Counted from the stretch's first letter, positions 1-9,341 are shown. The stretch: 64,000 bases of DNA from an uncultured Xylophilus sp. (GCA_913776965.1 CAJYQL010000133.1:1-64000), one strand, 5' to 3'. Program-made: numbers and translations. Notes: a model not told the origin generated them from the letters alone.

Positions 1-973
1 CGGTGCCGCGGATCTTCAGCATGGAGCTTTCCGCGCCCGGCACGCCGCCGCCGGCCACCGCGGCGATCACGCGCAGGTTGGTGGTCTTCATGTTCTCCAG
101 GTCGATCTCCACGCGGGCGAGGCGCGCCGCGAACAGCGGGTCCTGCGCCAGCGGACGGCCGTTGCACTGCGCGGTGGCGGCCACGCGCTTGAGCTTCTCC
201 AACGCAGCCACCGAGAAGCCCACGCCCGCGATGTTGGTGCGCTCGTAGGTCAGCAGGTACTTGGCATAGGTCCAGCCCTTGTTCTCCTCGCCCACCAGGT
301 TCTCGGCCGGTACCTTCACATCGGTGAAGAACACCTCGTTCACCTCGTGCTCGCCGTCCAGCGTGATGATCGGGCGCACCTCGACGCCGGGCGAGCGCAT
401 GTCCACCAGCAGGAAGCTGATGCCCGACTGCGCCTTAGCCTCGCGGTCGGTGCGCACCAGGCAGAAGATCATGTTGGCGTGCTGGCCCAGCGTGGTCCAG
501 GTCTTCTGGCCGTTGACGACGTAGTGGTCGCCCTGGCGCACGGCGGTGGTCTTGACCGAGGCCAGGTCCGAGCCCGCGCCCGGCTCCGAATAGCCCTGGC
601 ACCACCAGTCCTCGCCGTTCAGGATGCGCGGCAGCCAGTACTGCTTCTGCGCTTCGTTGCCGTACTTGATCAGCACCGGGCCCAGCATGTTCACGCCGAA
701 GGGCACGATGCGCGGCGCACCCGCCAGTGCGCACTCGTTCTCGAAGATGAACTTCTGCACGGCGCTCCAACCCGGCCCGCCGTACTGCTCGGGCCAGTGG
801 TTCGCGAGCCAGCCGCGCGCATTCAGGATCGCATGCCAGCGCTCCATGTCGGTTTTGTCCAGGCGCAGGCCGGCCTGGACCTTGTGCGACAGCTCCGGCG
901 GCAGATGCTCCGCCAGGAAGGCGCGGACGTCGTCGCGGAAGGCCTGTTCCTCAGAGGTGAATTGCAGATCCAT
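1..973 (-). CDS. Acyl-CoA dehydrogenase (3' end lies outside the window)
   Basis: The minus-strand frame opens at an ATG (973-971) and runs off the left edge, so about 324 N-terminal residues are visible. The protein has the acyl-CoA dehydrogenase layout: an N-terminal helical domain (about residues 1-120), then the middle-domain signature WCQGYSEPGAGSDLAS at about 124-139, then the start of the C-terminal helical domain. Family members are FAD enzymes that introduce the alpha-beta double bond into acyl-CoA. The C-terminal part with the catalytic glutamate cannot be checked. It lies just downstream of, and in the same direction as, a bifunctional hydratase/dehydrogenase (1109-3247), so the two probably belong to one beta-oxidation unit. 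The substrate chain length or class cannot be told. Confidence 0.9.
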   Translation of the reverse strand, partial: MDLQFTSEEQAFRDDVRAFLAEHLPPELSHKVQAGLRLDKTDMERWHAILNARGWLANHWPEQYGGPGWSAVQKFIFENECALAGAPRIVPFGVNMLGPVLIKYGNEAQKQYWLPRILNGEDWWCQGYSEPGAGSDLASVKTTAVRQGDHYVVNGQKTWTTLGQHANMIFCLVRTDREAKAQSGISFLLVDMRSPGVEVRPIITLDGEHEVNEVFFTDVKVPAENLVGEENKGWTYAKYLLTYERTNIAGVGFSVAALEKLKRVAATAQCNGRPLAQDPLFAARLARVEIDLENMKTTNLRVIAAVAGGGVPGAESSMLKIRGT

Positions 974-1061
974 GGGGTTCCTTGGCGGACGGCAGGCGGG
1001 GCCGCCGTCCGGTGTTCTTGTCGGTGGATTTCGAAGACTTTTCGGCCCCTCGCGCTTGCTG

Positions 1062-1093
1062 CACCTGCGCTTCCAGCTATCTTTTCGATAGCG
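1062..1093 (-). repeat. Copy 1 of the CGATAGCTG..GCGCAGG intergenic repeat
   Basis: Read on the minus strand, the stretch has an imperfect dyad CTATCGAAAAGATAG followed by CTGGAAGCGCAGGTG. It sits between the acyl-CoA dehydrogenase and the bifunctional enzyme. It matches six other copies in this window (6328, 13911, 21240, 26095, 49312 and 51621). Short hairpin repeats of this look are common in Comamonadaceae genomes; function unknown. Confidence 0.6.
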
Positions 1094-1108
1094 AAAGCGC
1101 CAGGGTGC

Positions 1109-3247
1109 TCAGGCGGCTTCGGCGGCTGCGCGGTTCAGGCTGCCGAAGTCGCGGCCCTCGGCCACCAGCTTTTCCAGCAGCGGCGCGGGCTTCCAGAACA
1201 GCGGGTCTTCCTGGGCGAACTCGCGGATGTCGGCCAGGATCTTCGGCAGGCCCACCGTGTCGGCGTAGTGCATCGGTCCGCCGCGGAAGCGCGGGAATCC
1301 GTAGCCCGAGAGGAAGGTCACATCCACGTCCAGCGGCCGCAGGGCGATGCCCTCCTCCACCACCTTCGCACCCTCGTTGACCATCGCGGCCAGGTAGCGG
1401 CGCATGATTTCTTCCGACGTGAAGCTGCGCGGCACGACGCCTTTCTTCGCACGCTCGGCATCGACGATCGCCAGCACCTCCGGATCGGGCTGGCCGGTGC
1501 GGGCGCCCTCGGGATAGAGGTAGAAGCCGCGCCCCGTCTTCTGCCCGAACCAGCCGCGCTCGCAGATGCGGTCGGCGATCTCCACATAGCGCGCCTGCGG
1601 GTCGCGGGTGGCGGCGCGGCGCTTGCGGGTGGCCCAGCCGATGTCGCCGCCGGCCAGGTCCGTCACCTGGAACGGGCCCATCGGGTAGCCGAAGCCACGC
1701 ACCGCGGCATCGATCTCGTAGGGGGAGGCGCCATCTTCCATGAGGTAGTCGGCCGCTTGCTTGTACACGGCCAGGATGCGGTTGCCGATGAAGCCGTCGC
1801 AGACGCCGGCGCGCACCGGCACCTTCTTGAGCGTCTTCGCCAGCGCGAAGGCAGTGGCGACCACGTCGGCGCTCACCTTGGCCGGCACCACGATCTCCAG
1901 CAGCTTCATGATGTTGGCCGGGCTGAAGAAGTGCAGGCCGATCACGTCCTGCGGGCGCTGCGTCGCCGCGGCGATGGCGTCGATGTCCAGGTACGAGGTG
2001 TTGGTGGCCAGCACGGCGCCGGGCTTGCAGACGCGGTCCAGTTCGCGGAACACGGCCTTCTTGACCTCGATGTCCTCGAACACCGCCTCGATCACCAGGT
2101 CCACCGCGGCGATGTCGTCGTAACGGGTGCTGCCGCTGTAGCGCGCCATCACGGCCGCTTTGGCGTCGGCCGTCATGCGGCCCTTGGCGACGAGGCCGTC
2201 GTACACCTTCTCGACGTGCGCGCGGCCCCGGGCCAGCGAGACGTCGTCGCGCTCGATCATCGTCACCGGCAGGCCGGCATCCAGCGCCGACACGGTGATG
2301 CCCGCGCCCATGGTGCCCCCGCCGATGACGGCGATGGAGGCCACCGGGCGCGGCGCGGCGGCCTTCGCCTCGGGCACCTTGGCGACCTCGCGCTCGGCGA
2401 AAAAGGCGTGGATCAGGCCGGCGCGCTGCGGGCTGGCGATGCATTCCATGAAGGCTGCGCGCTCGCGCTGCATGCCTTCGTCGAAGGGCAGCTCCACGGC
2501 GTTGCGCACGCATTCGACGATCTTCTGCGGCGAGAACAGGCCGCGCGATTTCTTGGCGGTGTCGGCGGCGAGCGTGTCCAGGTCGGCGAGCGCCGCGGCC
2601 TGGTCGGCGATGGCGATGTCGCGGGTGCGGCGCAAGGGCGCCTGCGCGGCCTGCCATTCCTGCACGCAGGCCAGGCCCACTGCGACCGGATCGGTACCGT
2701 CCACCAGCCGGTCCACCAGGCCCGCGGCGAGGGCCGCCTTGGCGTTCAACGGCTTGCCGCTCAGCATCAACTCGGCGGCCGGCTTCACGCCCATCAGGCG
2801 CGGTGCGCGCTGCGTACCGCCGGCGCCGGGCAGCAGGCCCAGGTTCACTTCGGGCAGGCCGAGCTGCGCGCCCGGCAGCGCCACGCGGTGGTGCGCGGCG
2901 AGCGCCACTTCCAGCCCGCCGCCCAGCGCGGCGCCGTGGATCGCGGCCACCACCCGCTTGGCGCAGGACTCGATGCGCCGGCAGACCTCGGGCAGCGGCG
3001 GCGGCACCGGCGTCTTGCCGAATTCGCGGATGTCCGCACCGCCGATGAAGGCCTTGCCCGCGCCGACGATCAGCACCGCCTGCACGTCGGCCCGCGACTC
3101 GGCTTCGTCGATGGCGGCGATGAGCCCCTGGCGCACCGCGGCGCCGAGCGCATTCACCGGCGGGTTGTCGATGCGGACGACGAGGACGCCGTCCTGGCAA
3201 TGGGTCTGGACAGGCGCTGCGGTGGCGCCCGGTGCGGCGAGGGTCAT
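1109..3247 (-). CDS. Bifunctional enoyl-CoA hydratase / 3-hydroxyacyl-CoA dehydrogenase (hydratase-first, FadB/FadJ-like)
   Basis: A 712-residue fusion that would hydrate 2-enoyl-CoA and oxidise the 3-hydroxyacyl-CoA product with NAD. The N-terminal crotonase domain (about 10-195) keeps both glutamates expected for hydratase activity (E113 in GGGLEVAL and E133 in LPEVNLGLLPG). The dehydrogenase domain begins near residue 303 with the NAD-binding motif IAVIGGGTMGAG and is followed by the C-terminal dehydrogenase domains. I chose the ATG at 3247 because AGGAGA lies about 8 bases upstream; the open frame extends 26 codons further without a ribosome site. It precedes an acyl-CoA dehydrogenase and is divergent from a LysR gene at 3369. 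It differs in domain order from the second fusion at 27499-29928, so the two are not simple duplicates. Confidence 0.9.
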   Translation of the reverse strand: MTLAAPGATAAPVQTHCQDGVLVVRIDNPPVNALGAAVRQGLIAAIDEAESRADVQAVLIVGAGKAFIGGADIREFGKTPVPPPLPEVCRRIESCAKRVVAAIHGAALGGGLEVALAAHHRVALPGAQLGLPEVNLGLLPGAGGTQRAPRLMGVKPAAELMLSGKPLNAKAALAAGLVDRLVDGTDPVAVGLACVQEWQAAQAPLRRTRDIAIADQAAALADLDTLAADTAKKSRGLFSPQKIVECVRNAVELPFDEGMQRERAAFMECIASPQRAGLIHAFFAEREVAKVPEAKAAAPRPVASIAVIGGGTMGAGITVSALDAGLPVTMIERDDVSLARGRAHVEKVYDGLVAKGRMTADAKAAVMARYSGSTRYDDIAAVDLVIEAVFEDIEVKKAVFRELDRVCKPGAVLATNTSYLDIDAIAAATQRPQDVIGLHFFSPANIMKLLEIVVPAKVSADVVATAFALAKTLKKVPVRAGVCDGFIGNRILAVYKQAADYLMEDGASPYEIDAAVRGFGYPMGPFQVTDLAGGDIGWATRKRRAATRDPQARYVEIADRICERGWFGQKTGRGFYLYPEGARTGQPDPEVLAIVDAERAKKGVVPRSFTSEEIMRRYLAAMVNEGAKVVEEGIALRPLDVDVTFLSGYGFPRFRGGPMHYADTVGLPKILADIREFAQEDPLFWKPAPLLEKLVAEGRDFGSLNRAAAEAA

Positions 3248-3324
3248 GCGGAATGTCTCCTGGAAAGGCTGCTGCTCCGATCCATTCTTGCGGCGACAAT
3301 GTTTTCTGACAATCCCATCAATCA

Positions 3325-3339
3325 TTGACAGTCCGTCAA
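3325..3339. promoter_or_regulatory. Candidate operator in the fusion-gene / LysR divergent region
   Basis: TTGAC-AGTCC-GTCAA is a perfect 5-bp-arm dyad. It lies 30 bases before the LysR start codon and 78 bases before the start of the divergent fusion gene. LysR proteins usually bind such dyads in the region shared with their divergent target. The assignment is inference. Confidence 0.4.
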
Positions 3340-3368
3340 AGGATTTCTACCAATCCCGTTCTTCCACG

Positions 3369-4292
3369 ATGGATCTGCCTTCCCTCACCCTGCTGGTCGA
3401 GATCATCGACAGCGGCAACCTCAGCCAGGCCGCCCGCAAGCTGAAGATGACCCGCGCCAACGTGAGCTACCACCTCACCAAGCTGGAAAAGGCGGTGGGG
3501 GTGCAGCTGGTGCAGCGCACCACCCGCCGGGTGGAGCCGACCGAGATCGGCCTGCGGCTCTACGAGCACGGCCGCACCATCCGCAACGAACTGATGGCCG
3601 CGCAAGAGGCCGTCACCACGCTGGGCCAGGGCCTGCAGGGCCGCGTCGGCATCAGCGTTCCCAGCGGCTACGGGCAGATCGTGATGAGCGACTGGCTGAT
3701 CGCCTTCAAGCGCATGTACCCCGGCATCGTGCTGGACGTGCTGTTCGAGAACCGCGCCGACAACCTGCGCGACGAGGTGGACATCGCCATCCGCGTGGTG
3801 CAGGAGCCGCCGCTGTCGCTGGTAGCGCGCAGCCTGGGCGACGTGCGCTACCTGGCCTGCGCCTCCGCCGACTACGCCCGCCGGCACGGCCTGCCGCGCA
3901 CGCTGCATGCGCTGCGCGCCGGCCCGGTCATCACCGCCGGCGTGACCGGGCGGCAACTGCGGCTGTCGGCCTACCAGGGGACGGAGCGGCACGAGGTGCT
4001 GCTGGAGCCGACGCTGATCTCCGAGCACTTCCCGTTCCTGCGCCAAGGCATCCTCGCCGGGCTGGGCGTGGGGCTGGTGCCGGACTACGTGGTGCAGGAC
4101 AAGCTCGCCACCGGCGAGGTGCTGACCACGCTGGACGAATACCGGCTCAGCATCTTCGGCACCCACATGTACCTGCTGTACCTGCCCAACCGGCATCAGA
4201 CACGGGCGGTGCGAACCTGCATCGACTTCCTGCTCGAGCAGGCACGCGCGCGGACCGGCACGCCGGAGACACCGGGAGACGCTGCCGGCTGA
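3369..4292 (+). CDS. LysR-family transcriptional regulator
   Basis: A 307-residue protein with an N-terminal winged helix-turn-helix (about 1-60, containing GNLSQAARKLKMTRANVSYHL) and a LysR-type effector-binding domain from about residue 90 onward. The ATG at 3369 gives the usual LysR length; the frame is open much further upstream only as a shadow of the opposite gene. The recognition helix region reads ANVSYHLTKLEKAVG where many family members have AVSRxIxxLE, a subgroup-like variation. It is divergently transcribed from the beta-oxidation fusion gene, so it probably regulates the 1-3247 genes. The inducer is unknown. Confidence 0.9.
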   Translation: MDLPSLTLLVEIIDSGNLSQAARKLKMTRANVSYHLTKLEKAVGVQLVQRTTRRVEPTEIGLRLYEHGRTIRNELMAAQEAVTTLGQGLQGRVGISVPSGYGQIVMSDWLIAFKRMYPGIVLDVLFENRADNLRDEVDIAIRVVQEPPLSLVARSLGDVRYLACASADYARRHGLPRTLHALRAGPVITAGVTGRQLRLSAYQGTERHEVLLEPTLISEHFPFLRQGILAGLGVGLVPDYVVQDKLATGEVLTTLDEYRLSIFGTHMYLLYLPNRHQTRAVRTCIDFLLEQARARTGTPETPGDAAG

Positions 4293-4412
4293 CCCCGCGT
4301 CGTCGGCGCGACCAGGGCACCGTGCAGCGACGACCGGGTTACCCGTATCCTGCAGCCCGCCCCGCCCATCCGCTGCTCCGCGCCCTTTCGCCTCCCACGC
4401 CAGGACCCTGCC

Positions 4413-5030
4413 ATGACCGACCTCCACTTCTACGAACCCGCCCAGGGCCACGGCCTGCCGCACGACCCGTTCAACGCGATCGTCGGTCCCCGGCCGATCG
4501 GCTGGATCGCCTCCCAGGACCGCGAGGGCCGCCGCAACCTGGCGCCCTACAGCTTCTTCAACGCGTTCAACTACACCCCGCCGATCGTCGGCTTCGCGAG
4601 CATCGGCTGGAAGGACAGCGTGCGCAATATCGAGGCGACCGGCGAATTCGTCTGGAACCTCGCGACCCGGCCGCTCGCCGAGCCGATGAACGCCTCGTGC
4701 GCGGCCGTGCCGCCCGAGGTGGACGAGTTCGCACTCGCCGGCCTGGAGGCGGCGCCGTCGCGGCTCGTCGCGCCGCCGCGCGTGGCCGCCAGCCCGGTGG
4801 CCTTCGAATGCCGGCTGACCCAGCTGCTGCAGCTGCAGGCCCACGACGGCCGTGCGGTCGAGACCTGGCTGGTGCTCGGCGAGGTGGTCGGCGTGCACAT
4901 CGACCGCGCGCTGCTGAAGAACGGCATCTACGACACCGCAGCCGCCCGCCCGATCCTGCGCGGCGGCGGTCCGGCCGACTATTTCGAGATCGGACCGGAC
5001 GGTCTATTCAAGATGCACCGGCCGCGCTGA
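4413..5030 (+). CDS. Flavin reductase-like FMN-binding protein
   Basis: A 205-residue protein of the FMN-binding split-barrel (flavin_reduct) family. The first 60 residues carry the family-typical pattern: FNAIVGPRPIGWIAS followed by NLAPYSFFNAFNYTPPIVGF. Relatives bind FMN and some reduce it with NAD(P)H for partner monooxygenases, while many are uncharacterised. It has no monooxygenase neighbour here, so a reductase role is not shown. It follows the LysR gene by 120 bases and converges with htpX, with which it shares the hairpin at 5058-5091. Confidence 0.8.
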   Translation: MTDLHFYEPAQGHGLPHDPFNAIVGPRPIGWIASQDREGRRNLAPYSFFNAFNYTPPIVGFASIGWKDSVRNIEATGEFVWNLATRPLAEPMNASCAAVPPEVDEFALAGLEAAPSRLVAPPRVAASPVAFECRLTQLLQLQAHDGRAVETWLVLGEVVGVHIDRALLKNGIYDTAAARPILRGGGPADYFEIGPDGLFKMHRPR

Positions 5031-5054
5031 CCGGCGCAGCCAGCGCGCGCACGC

Positions 5055-5091
5055 AAAAAAGCCGCTCCGGCCTGGCGGTCGGAGCGGCTTT
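5055..5091 (-). terminator. Intrinsic terminator of htpX (possibly bidirectional)
   Basis: AAAGCCGCTCC (5058-5068) pairs with GGAGCGGCTTT (5081-5091) across a 12-base loop. On the minus strand the stem is followed by six T residues (plus-strand 5055-5060), a textbook rho-independent terminator 33 bases past the htpX stop codon. On the plus strand the T run is shorter (TTT), so termination of the flavin reductase transcript would be weaker. Confidence 0.85.
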
Positions 5092-5123
5092 CGGAGGGCG
5101 GCGGGCGGCAAGTGCCGCCGGCA

Positions 5124-5993
5124 TCAGGCGCGTTGCAGGGCAGCGATGCGCTCCTCGATCGGCGGGTGCGTCGAGAACAGCTTGCCGATGCCGCCGGTGA
5201 TGCCCATCGCCTGCACGCTCTTCGGCAGTTCGCCGGGCACCATGCCGCCGAGGCGGGCCAGCGCGTTGACCATCGGCTGCTTGCGGCCCATCAGGCTGGC
5301 GGCGCCGGCGTCGGCGCGGAATTCGCGCTGGCGCGAGAACCAGGCGACGATCATCGCGGCCAGGAAGCCCAGCACGATGTCGAGCACGATCGTCGTGACC
5401 CAGTAGCCGATGCCGGGGCCGGAGCTGTTCTCGTCGCCCTTGCGCAGGAAGCTGTCGACCGCGTAGCCGACCACGCGGCTCAGGAACACCACGAAGGTGT
5501 TCATCACACCCTGGATCAGGGTCATCGTGACCATGTCGCCGTTGGCGATGTGGGCGACCTCGTGGCCGATCACCGCCTCGATCTCCTCGCGGGTCATGCC
5601 CTGCAGCAGCCCGGTCGAGACGGCGACGAGCGCCGAGTTCTTGAAGGCGCCGGTGGCGAAGGCGTTGGGCTCGCCGTCGAAGATGCCGACCTCGGGCATG
5701 CCGATGCCGGCCTTGTCGGCGAACTTGCGGACCGTCTCGACGATCCAGGCTTCGTCGGCGTTGGCGGGCTGGTTGATCACCCGCACGCCCGAGCTCCACT
5801 TGGCGACCGGCTTGCTGATCAGCAGCGAGATGATCGCGCCGCCGAAGCCCATGATCAGCGCGAAGCCGAGCAGCGCGCCGAGGTTGAGCCCGTTGGATGT
5901 GAGGAAGCGGTTGACGCCGAGCAGGCTGGCGACGACGCCCAGGACCACCACCACCGCGAGGTTGGTCAGGACGAACAAGACGATACGTTTCAT
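5124..5993 (-). CDS. htpX: HtpX, membrane zinc metalloprotease
   Basis: A 289-residue M48-family protease that degrades damaged inner-membrane proteins. Two N-terminal membrane segments (about 4-24 and 38-60) are followed by the zinc motif HEVAH at 144-148. Two further hydrophobic segments (about 157-178 and 190-215) precede the third-ligand region [10 protein letters not shown] near residue 225. The length matches family members. In enterobacteria htpX answers to envelope stress; no such operator could be identified here. The gene is followed by a strong terminator and preceded by 154 bases without a gene, so it is probably monocistronic. Confidence 0.95.
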   Translation of the reverse strand: MKRIVLFVLTNLAVVVVLGVVASLLGVNRFLTSNGLNLGALLGFALIMGFGGAIISLLISKPVAKWSSGVRVINQPANADEAWIVETVRKFADKAGIGMPEVGIFDGEPNAFATGAFKNSALVAVSTGLLQGMTREEIEAVIGHEVAHIANGDMVTMTLIQGVMNTFVVFLSRVVGYAVDSFLRKGDENSSGPGIGYWVTTIVLDIVLGFLAAMIVAWFSRQREFRADAGAASLMGRKQPMVNALARLGGMVPGELPKSVQAMGITGGIGKLFSTHPPIEERIAALQRA

Positions 5994-6147
5994 GGACTCT
6001 CCGTGGGAATGCCGTGGAAGGGGACAACAAGGCCCTTGCGCGCAAGATGGAGCTTCAGGGGCTCCGCTTCAAGCCGCGCCGCGTCGCAGATGTCCGATGG
6101 AGTACGTTGTTCTGGCTGCCCTGCGGGGCGTAAGCGTGGGAGCGATG

Positions 6148-6921
6148 TTAGGGGCGAAAAGTTCTGATCGACGTAGGTGGCGGCCGAAATACGGCCGGAT
6201 CGTCGTAGAACGCCGGATCGGCATTGGCCGGCCACCAGCCCGGCACCCCGAGGACCGGCAGCGGCGCGAACGGCTTCGTGCCCAGCCGCTCGGCGGTCAG
6301 TTCGCCTGCCAGCCACGCATCCAGCCCCGCTATCGAATCGATAGCTGGCGGCGCAGGCAGGACGTGCGCCGTGAGCCCTTTTCGCGGAGAAACCAGCTGT
6401 TCGACGAGCGCGTGGCCGAACAGCGTGAGCCGTGCGTCGGCCCAGCGCGCACGGTGCGTGACGAACAGGCCGCGCCAGTCGCGCATGCGCAGCGCGTCCC
6501 ACAGCACGGCCGGCGCCTGCAGCACGGCGCCGTTCTCGTCGAACAGCGTGGCGCCGTCGCGCACCGGCCCGCGCCGCCCGCCGATGCCGTCCCGCGCGAT
6601 CGCGTCGGACTGCACGCGGTTGAGCTGGCGCTTGGTGGCGGGAAAGACGTGCCAGACCAGCCCGTTGAAGAAGTCGTGCAGGTTGTCCCGCGTCGGAATC
6701 TCGCCGGTCGCGCGGATGTGGGATTCGTAGGGCGTGCCGGGCGGCAGCGCGTCGGGCGGCACGAACCGCGGCGCCGCATCCGGGCCATTCAGCGCCGCAA
6801 CGGCTCCGCCGTTCGCCCCGCTGCGCGCCGCCGCGGCCGTGCCTGCCGCGGCATACGGCCGGAGCCATGGGCGTGCCCATTCCACTGCCGTCCACGGCAC
6901 ACCCGACGCCAAGCTGCTCAA
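6148..6921 (-). CDS. DUF3025-domain protein
   Basis: A 257-residue protein matching what I know of the DUF3025 family, which is found across beta- and gammaproteobacteria; its function is unknown. Recognisable family features are TRDNLHDFFNGLVWHVFP, followed by a central RDWRGLFV segment and a C-terminal GWWPANADPAFYDDP. The proposed start is a TTG at 6921 that overlaps the stop of the upstream NYN gene (TTGA), suggesting translational coupling; GTG codons a few residues in are alternatives. A copy of the dispersed CGATAGCTG repeat (6328-6360) is read through in frame and encodes the residues around PPAIDSIAG. Confidence 0.75.
   Translation of the reverse strand: MSSLASGVPWTAVEWARPWLRPYAAAGTAAAARSGANGGAVAALNGPDAAPRFVPPDALPPGTPYESHIRATGEIPTRDNLHDFFNGLVWHVFPATKRQLNRVQSDAIARDGIGGRRGPVRDGATLFDENGAVLQAPAVLWDALRMRDWRGLFVTHRARWADARLTLFGHALVEQLVSPRKGLTAHVLPAPPAIDSIAGLDAWLAGELTAERLGTKPFAPLPVLGVPGWWPANADPAFYDDPAVFRPPPTSIRTFRP
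6328..6360 (+). repeat. Copy 2 of the CGATAGCTG..GCGCAGG repeat, inside a coding sequence
   Basis: GCTATCGAATCGATAGC is followed by TGGCGGCGCAGGCAG. It is close to copy 1 but lies within the DUF3025 gene without breaking its frame. The other clear copies are intergenic. Confidence 0.6.
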
Positions 6922-7760
6922 CCTTTCGACGCCTTCTGATGTCGCCTGTCGCGCACGGCTACCTGCGGGCTGCCTTCGCTTTGCAAATCGAAAAGGCCGG
7001 TGGCAGACAGCAGCTTCGTCAGCGTCGCGTATCCAAAATTGCGGGCGTCGAAAGATGCCTTGTTGGCGATGTGCGTGCCGACTGCACCGACCCGCGCCCA
7101 GCCGCTCTCATCAGCCGACGCCACAACGGCGCTGCGCAGCATGTTCACCAGCCTGGTGTCGCTGCGCAGTTGTTCCGGCGGCACTCGCAGCGGCACCGCC
7201 GGGCGCGGCACGGTCGCCACATCGGCCACGGACTCCGCCGCAATGGCGGACCGTGTCGCCGCCGGCACGGCGGGCACGGCCGGCAGCGACACTGCCCCCG
7301 CTGCCTCCCCGTCGACAAGCTGGTCAAGGAACAGGAAGCGCGAGCAGGCGTTCACGAAAGGTTCGGGCGTCTTGCGTGCACCGAATCCGTACACGGAAGC
7401 ACCCTTGGCTCGCAGATGCATGACCAGGGGCGTGAAATCCGCGTCCGACGAGACGATGCCGAAAGCCTCTGGGTGATCCGTGTATAGAAGCTCCATCGCA
7501 TCGATCACCATCGCCATATCGCTCGCATTCTTACCTTTGGAGTAGTCGAATTGCTGCATCGGCCTGATCGCGTGCTCGTGCAGCTTGTCTTCCCAGCCCC
7601 TGAGTTCGGCCTTCTTCCAGTTACCGTATGCGCGCCGGACATTGGTCACGCCGAAAGTTGATAGTTCGGTCAGGATCACCTCAATTTTCTGAGCCGGCGA
7701 ATTGTCGGCATCGATCAACAGCGCGATACGCGCTTCTCGCGCTGCCGATCCGTTGCTCAT
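6918..7760 (-). CDS. NYN-domain ribonuclease-like protein with C-terminal LOTUS/OST-HTH domain
   Basis: A 280-residue protein. The N-terminal NYN (PIN-like) domain spans about residues 10-150 and shows its acidic residues in IDADN (D17, D19), [11 protein letters not shown] (D81) and SSDADF (D106, D108). This is the arrangement of metal-dependent RNases of the LabA/DUF88 type. A proline/alanine-rich linker (about 150-195) leads to a C-terminal winged-helix region (about 205-270, [15 protein letters not shown] through [17 protein letters not shown]) that looks like an OST-HTH/LOTUS RNA-binding domain. The start at 7760 overlaps the pyrC stop in an ATGA, so translation is probably coupled. RNA substrate unknown. 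Confidence 0.85.
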   Translation of the reverse strand: MSNGSAAREARIALLIDADNSPAQKIEVILTELSTFGVTNVRRAYGNWKKAELRGWEDKLHEHAIRPMQQFDYSKGKNASDMAMVIDAMELLYTDHPEAFGIVSSDADFTPLVMHLRAKGASVYGFGARKTPEPFVNACSRFLFLDQLVDGEAAGAVSLPAVPAVPAATRSAIAAESVADVATVPRPAVPLRVPPEQLRSDTRLVNMLRSAVVASADESGWARVGAVGTHIANKASFDARNFGYATLTKLLSATGLFDLQSEGSPQVAVRDRRHQKASKG

Positions 7761-8854
7761 CCGACGATCCGCCATTCCAGCGGCTCGCCCGAGCGCAGCG
7801 GCTTCAGCTCGGCATCGCCGAAGGTGAAGCTGATCGGCGGGGTCCAGCGCTCGCGCTGCAGCGTCATGGTGCCCGGGTTCGGCGGCAGGCCGTAGAAGGC
7901 CGGGCCGTGCAGGCTGGCGAAGCCCTCCAGCCGGTCGAGTGCATCGCGGCCGTCGAAGGCCTCGGCGTACAGCTCCAGCGCGGCATGGGCCACGTAGCAG
8001 CCGGCGCAGCCGGTGGCGTGCTCCTTCAGGTGCGCGGCATGGGGCGCGCTGTCGGTGCCGAGGAAGAAACGGTCCGATCCGCTGGTGGCGGCGTCGAGCA
8101 ACGCCTGGCGGTGCACTTCGCGCTTGAGCACCGGCAGGCAGTAGTAGTGCGGCCGGATGCCGCCGGTGAAGATCGCGTTGCGGTTGTAGAGCAGGTGGTG
8201 CGGCGTGATCGTGGCTGCCTGGAACCGGCCGGCCTGCGCCACGTACTGCGCGGCCTCGCGGGTAGTGATGTGCTCCATCACGATCTTCAGCTCGGGGAAA
8301 TCACGGCGCAGCGGGACCAGCTGCTCGTCGATGAACACCGCCTCGCGGTCGAACAGGTCGACCGTCGGTGTGGTGACCTCGCCGTGCACCAGCAGCGGCA
8401 GGCCTTCGCGCTGCATCGCCTCCAGGGTCGGGTAGGTCTTGCGGATGTCGGTCACGCCCGCATCGCTGTTGGTGGTGGCGCCGGCCGGGTACAGCTTGAG
8501 CGCCGCGACGCCCGCCTCGCGGGCCCGTCGGATTTCCTCCGGCGGCAAGTTGTCGGTGAGGTAGAGCGTCATCAGCGGCGCGAACGACAGGCCTTCGGGC
8601 ACCGCCGCCCGGATGCGGTCGCGGTAGGCGGCGGCCTGGGCGGCGGTGGTCACCGGCGGCCGCAGGTTGGGCATGACGATCGCGCGGCCGAACTGCGCCG
8701 CGGCGTGCGGCACGGTGGTGGCGAGCGCATTGCCGTCGCGCAGGTGCAGGTGCCAGTCGTCCGGGCGGACGATGGTGAGGCGGTCGGGCGCAGCGCCGGC
8801 GGCAGCGGCGGCCGGGGCAGCGGAGGAAGCGGTGAAGGCGTCGGCAGCGGTCAT
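7757..8854 (-). CDS. pyrC: Dihydroorotase, class II
   Basis: A 365-residue amidohydrolase catalysing the reversible cyclisation of carbamoyl-aspartate to dihydroorotate in pyrimidine synthesis. The binuclear-zinc HxH motif DWHLHLRD (H35, H37), the probable carboxylated lysine K120 in [13 protein letters not shown], and the downstream GTDSAPH segment are present. These are signatures of the short, class II (E. coli PyrC-type) enzyme. The alanine-rich first 20 residues look like an extension beyond the family core, and a later start cannot be excluded. It is the first gene of the pyrC / NYN / DUF3025 run. Confidence 0.95.
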   Translation of the reverse strand: MTAADAFTASSAAPAAAAAGAAPDRLTIVRPDDWHLHLRDGNALATTVPHAAAQFGRAIVMPNLRPPVTTAAQAAAYRDRIRAAVPEGLSFAPLMTLYLTDNLPPEEIRRAREAGVAALKLYPAGATTNSDAGVTDIRKTYPTLEAMQREGLPLLVHGEVTTPTVDLFDREAVFIDEQLVPLRRDFPELKIVMEHITTREAAQYVAQAGRFQAATITPHHLLYNRNAIFTGGIRPHYYCLPVLKREVHRQALLDAATSGSDRFFLGTDSAPHAAHLKEHATGCAGCYVAHAALELYAEAFDGRDALDRLEGFASLHGPAFYGLPPNPGTMTLQRERWTPPISFTFGDAELKPLRSGEPLEWRIVG

Positions 8855-8897
8855 CGGCGGATTTTCGCATCCGCCCTGCGCCGCGCACCGGTTGCCG

Positions 8898-9152
8898 TCA
8901 GCTGCCGCGGAACAGGAAGTAGCCTACGAACGCGGCCAGCATGCAGAACACGACGATGCCGACCATGCGGGCGATGTGCGGAATCACCAGCCAGGCGCCG
9001 AGCACCGTGGCGAACTTGCCGACGGTGCGGCCGTCGAACGGTCCGTCGCCCGCATGGGGCACGCCGCCCGCGACCGGGTAGCCGCAGGACGGACAGGCGG
9101 GAGCTGCGGTGGACACGCGGTGCCCGCATTCGGGACAGGAGATCAGGGCCAT
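8898..9152 (-). CDS. Small zinc-ribbon membrane protein
   Basis: An 84-residue protein with an N-terminal zinc ribbon formed by two Cys-x2-Cys pairs (CPECGH at residues 6-11 and CPSCGY about 12 residues later). A hydrophobic region follows (about 48-82), long enough for one or two membrane helices. Such zinc-ribbon-plus-helix proteins are widespread; no function is known to me. It sits 43 bases downstream of the region where pyrC starts, so it is the gene after the small lipoprotein and before pyrC on the minus strand. Confidence 0.7.
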   Translation of the reverse strand: MALISCPECGHRVSTAAPACPSCGYPVAGGVPHAGDGPFDGRTVGKFATVLGAWLVIPHIARMVGIVVFCMLAAFVGYFLFRGS

Positions 9153-9173
9153 CGTGGCATGCCTCCCGATCGT

Positions 9174-9341
9174 TCAGGCTGCGGCGCCGGCGGCAGCCGG
9201 CTCGGCCAGGACGGCCTTGGGTGCCGGTACGGTCGGCTTCTGGTCGGTACAGGCGGCGGACAGCCCTGCGACCAGGACTGCGGCCGCCAGGGCGGCGATG
9301 CGGCCCGCGCCGTGGGACCGATAGGACTTTGACGATGCCAT
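9174..9341 (-). CDS. Small predicted lipoprotein
   Basis: A 55-residue product with a basic N-terminus, a hydrophobic segment (AALAAAVLVAGLSAAC) ending in a plausible lipobox cysteine, and a short alanine/proline-rich tail. The ATG at 9341 is chosen because it gives a normal signal-peptide n-region. I do not recognise a family. It precedes the zinc-ribbon gene by 21 bases on the same strand. The short length keeps confidence modest. Confidence 0.5.
   Translation of the reverse strand: MASSKSYRSHGAGRIAALAAAVLVAGLSAACTDQKPTVPAPKAVLAEPAAAGAAA

Noticed and set aside
347-3328. A 993-codon open plus-strand frame antisense to the beta-oxidation genes
   Set aside because: It is Ala/Arg/His-rich with no family sequence; long antisense frames are expected opposite GC-rich genes with strong third-position bias.
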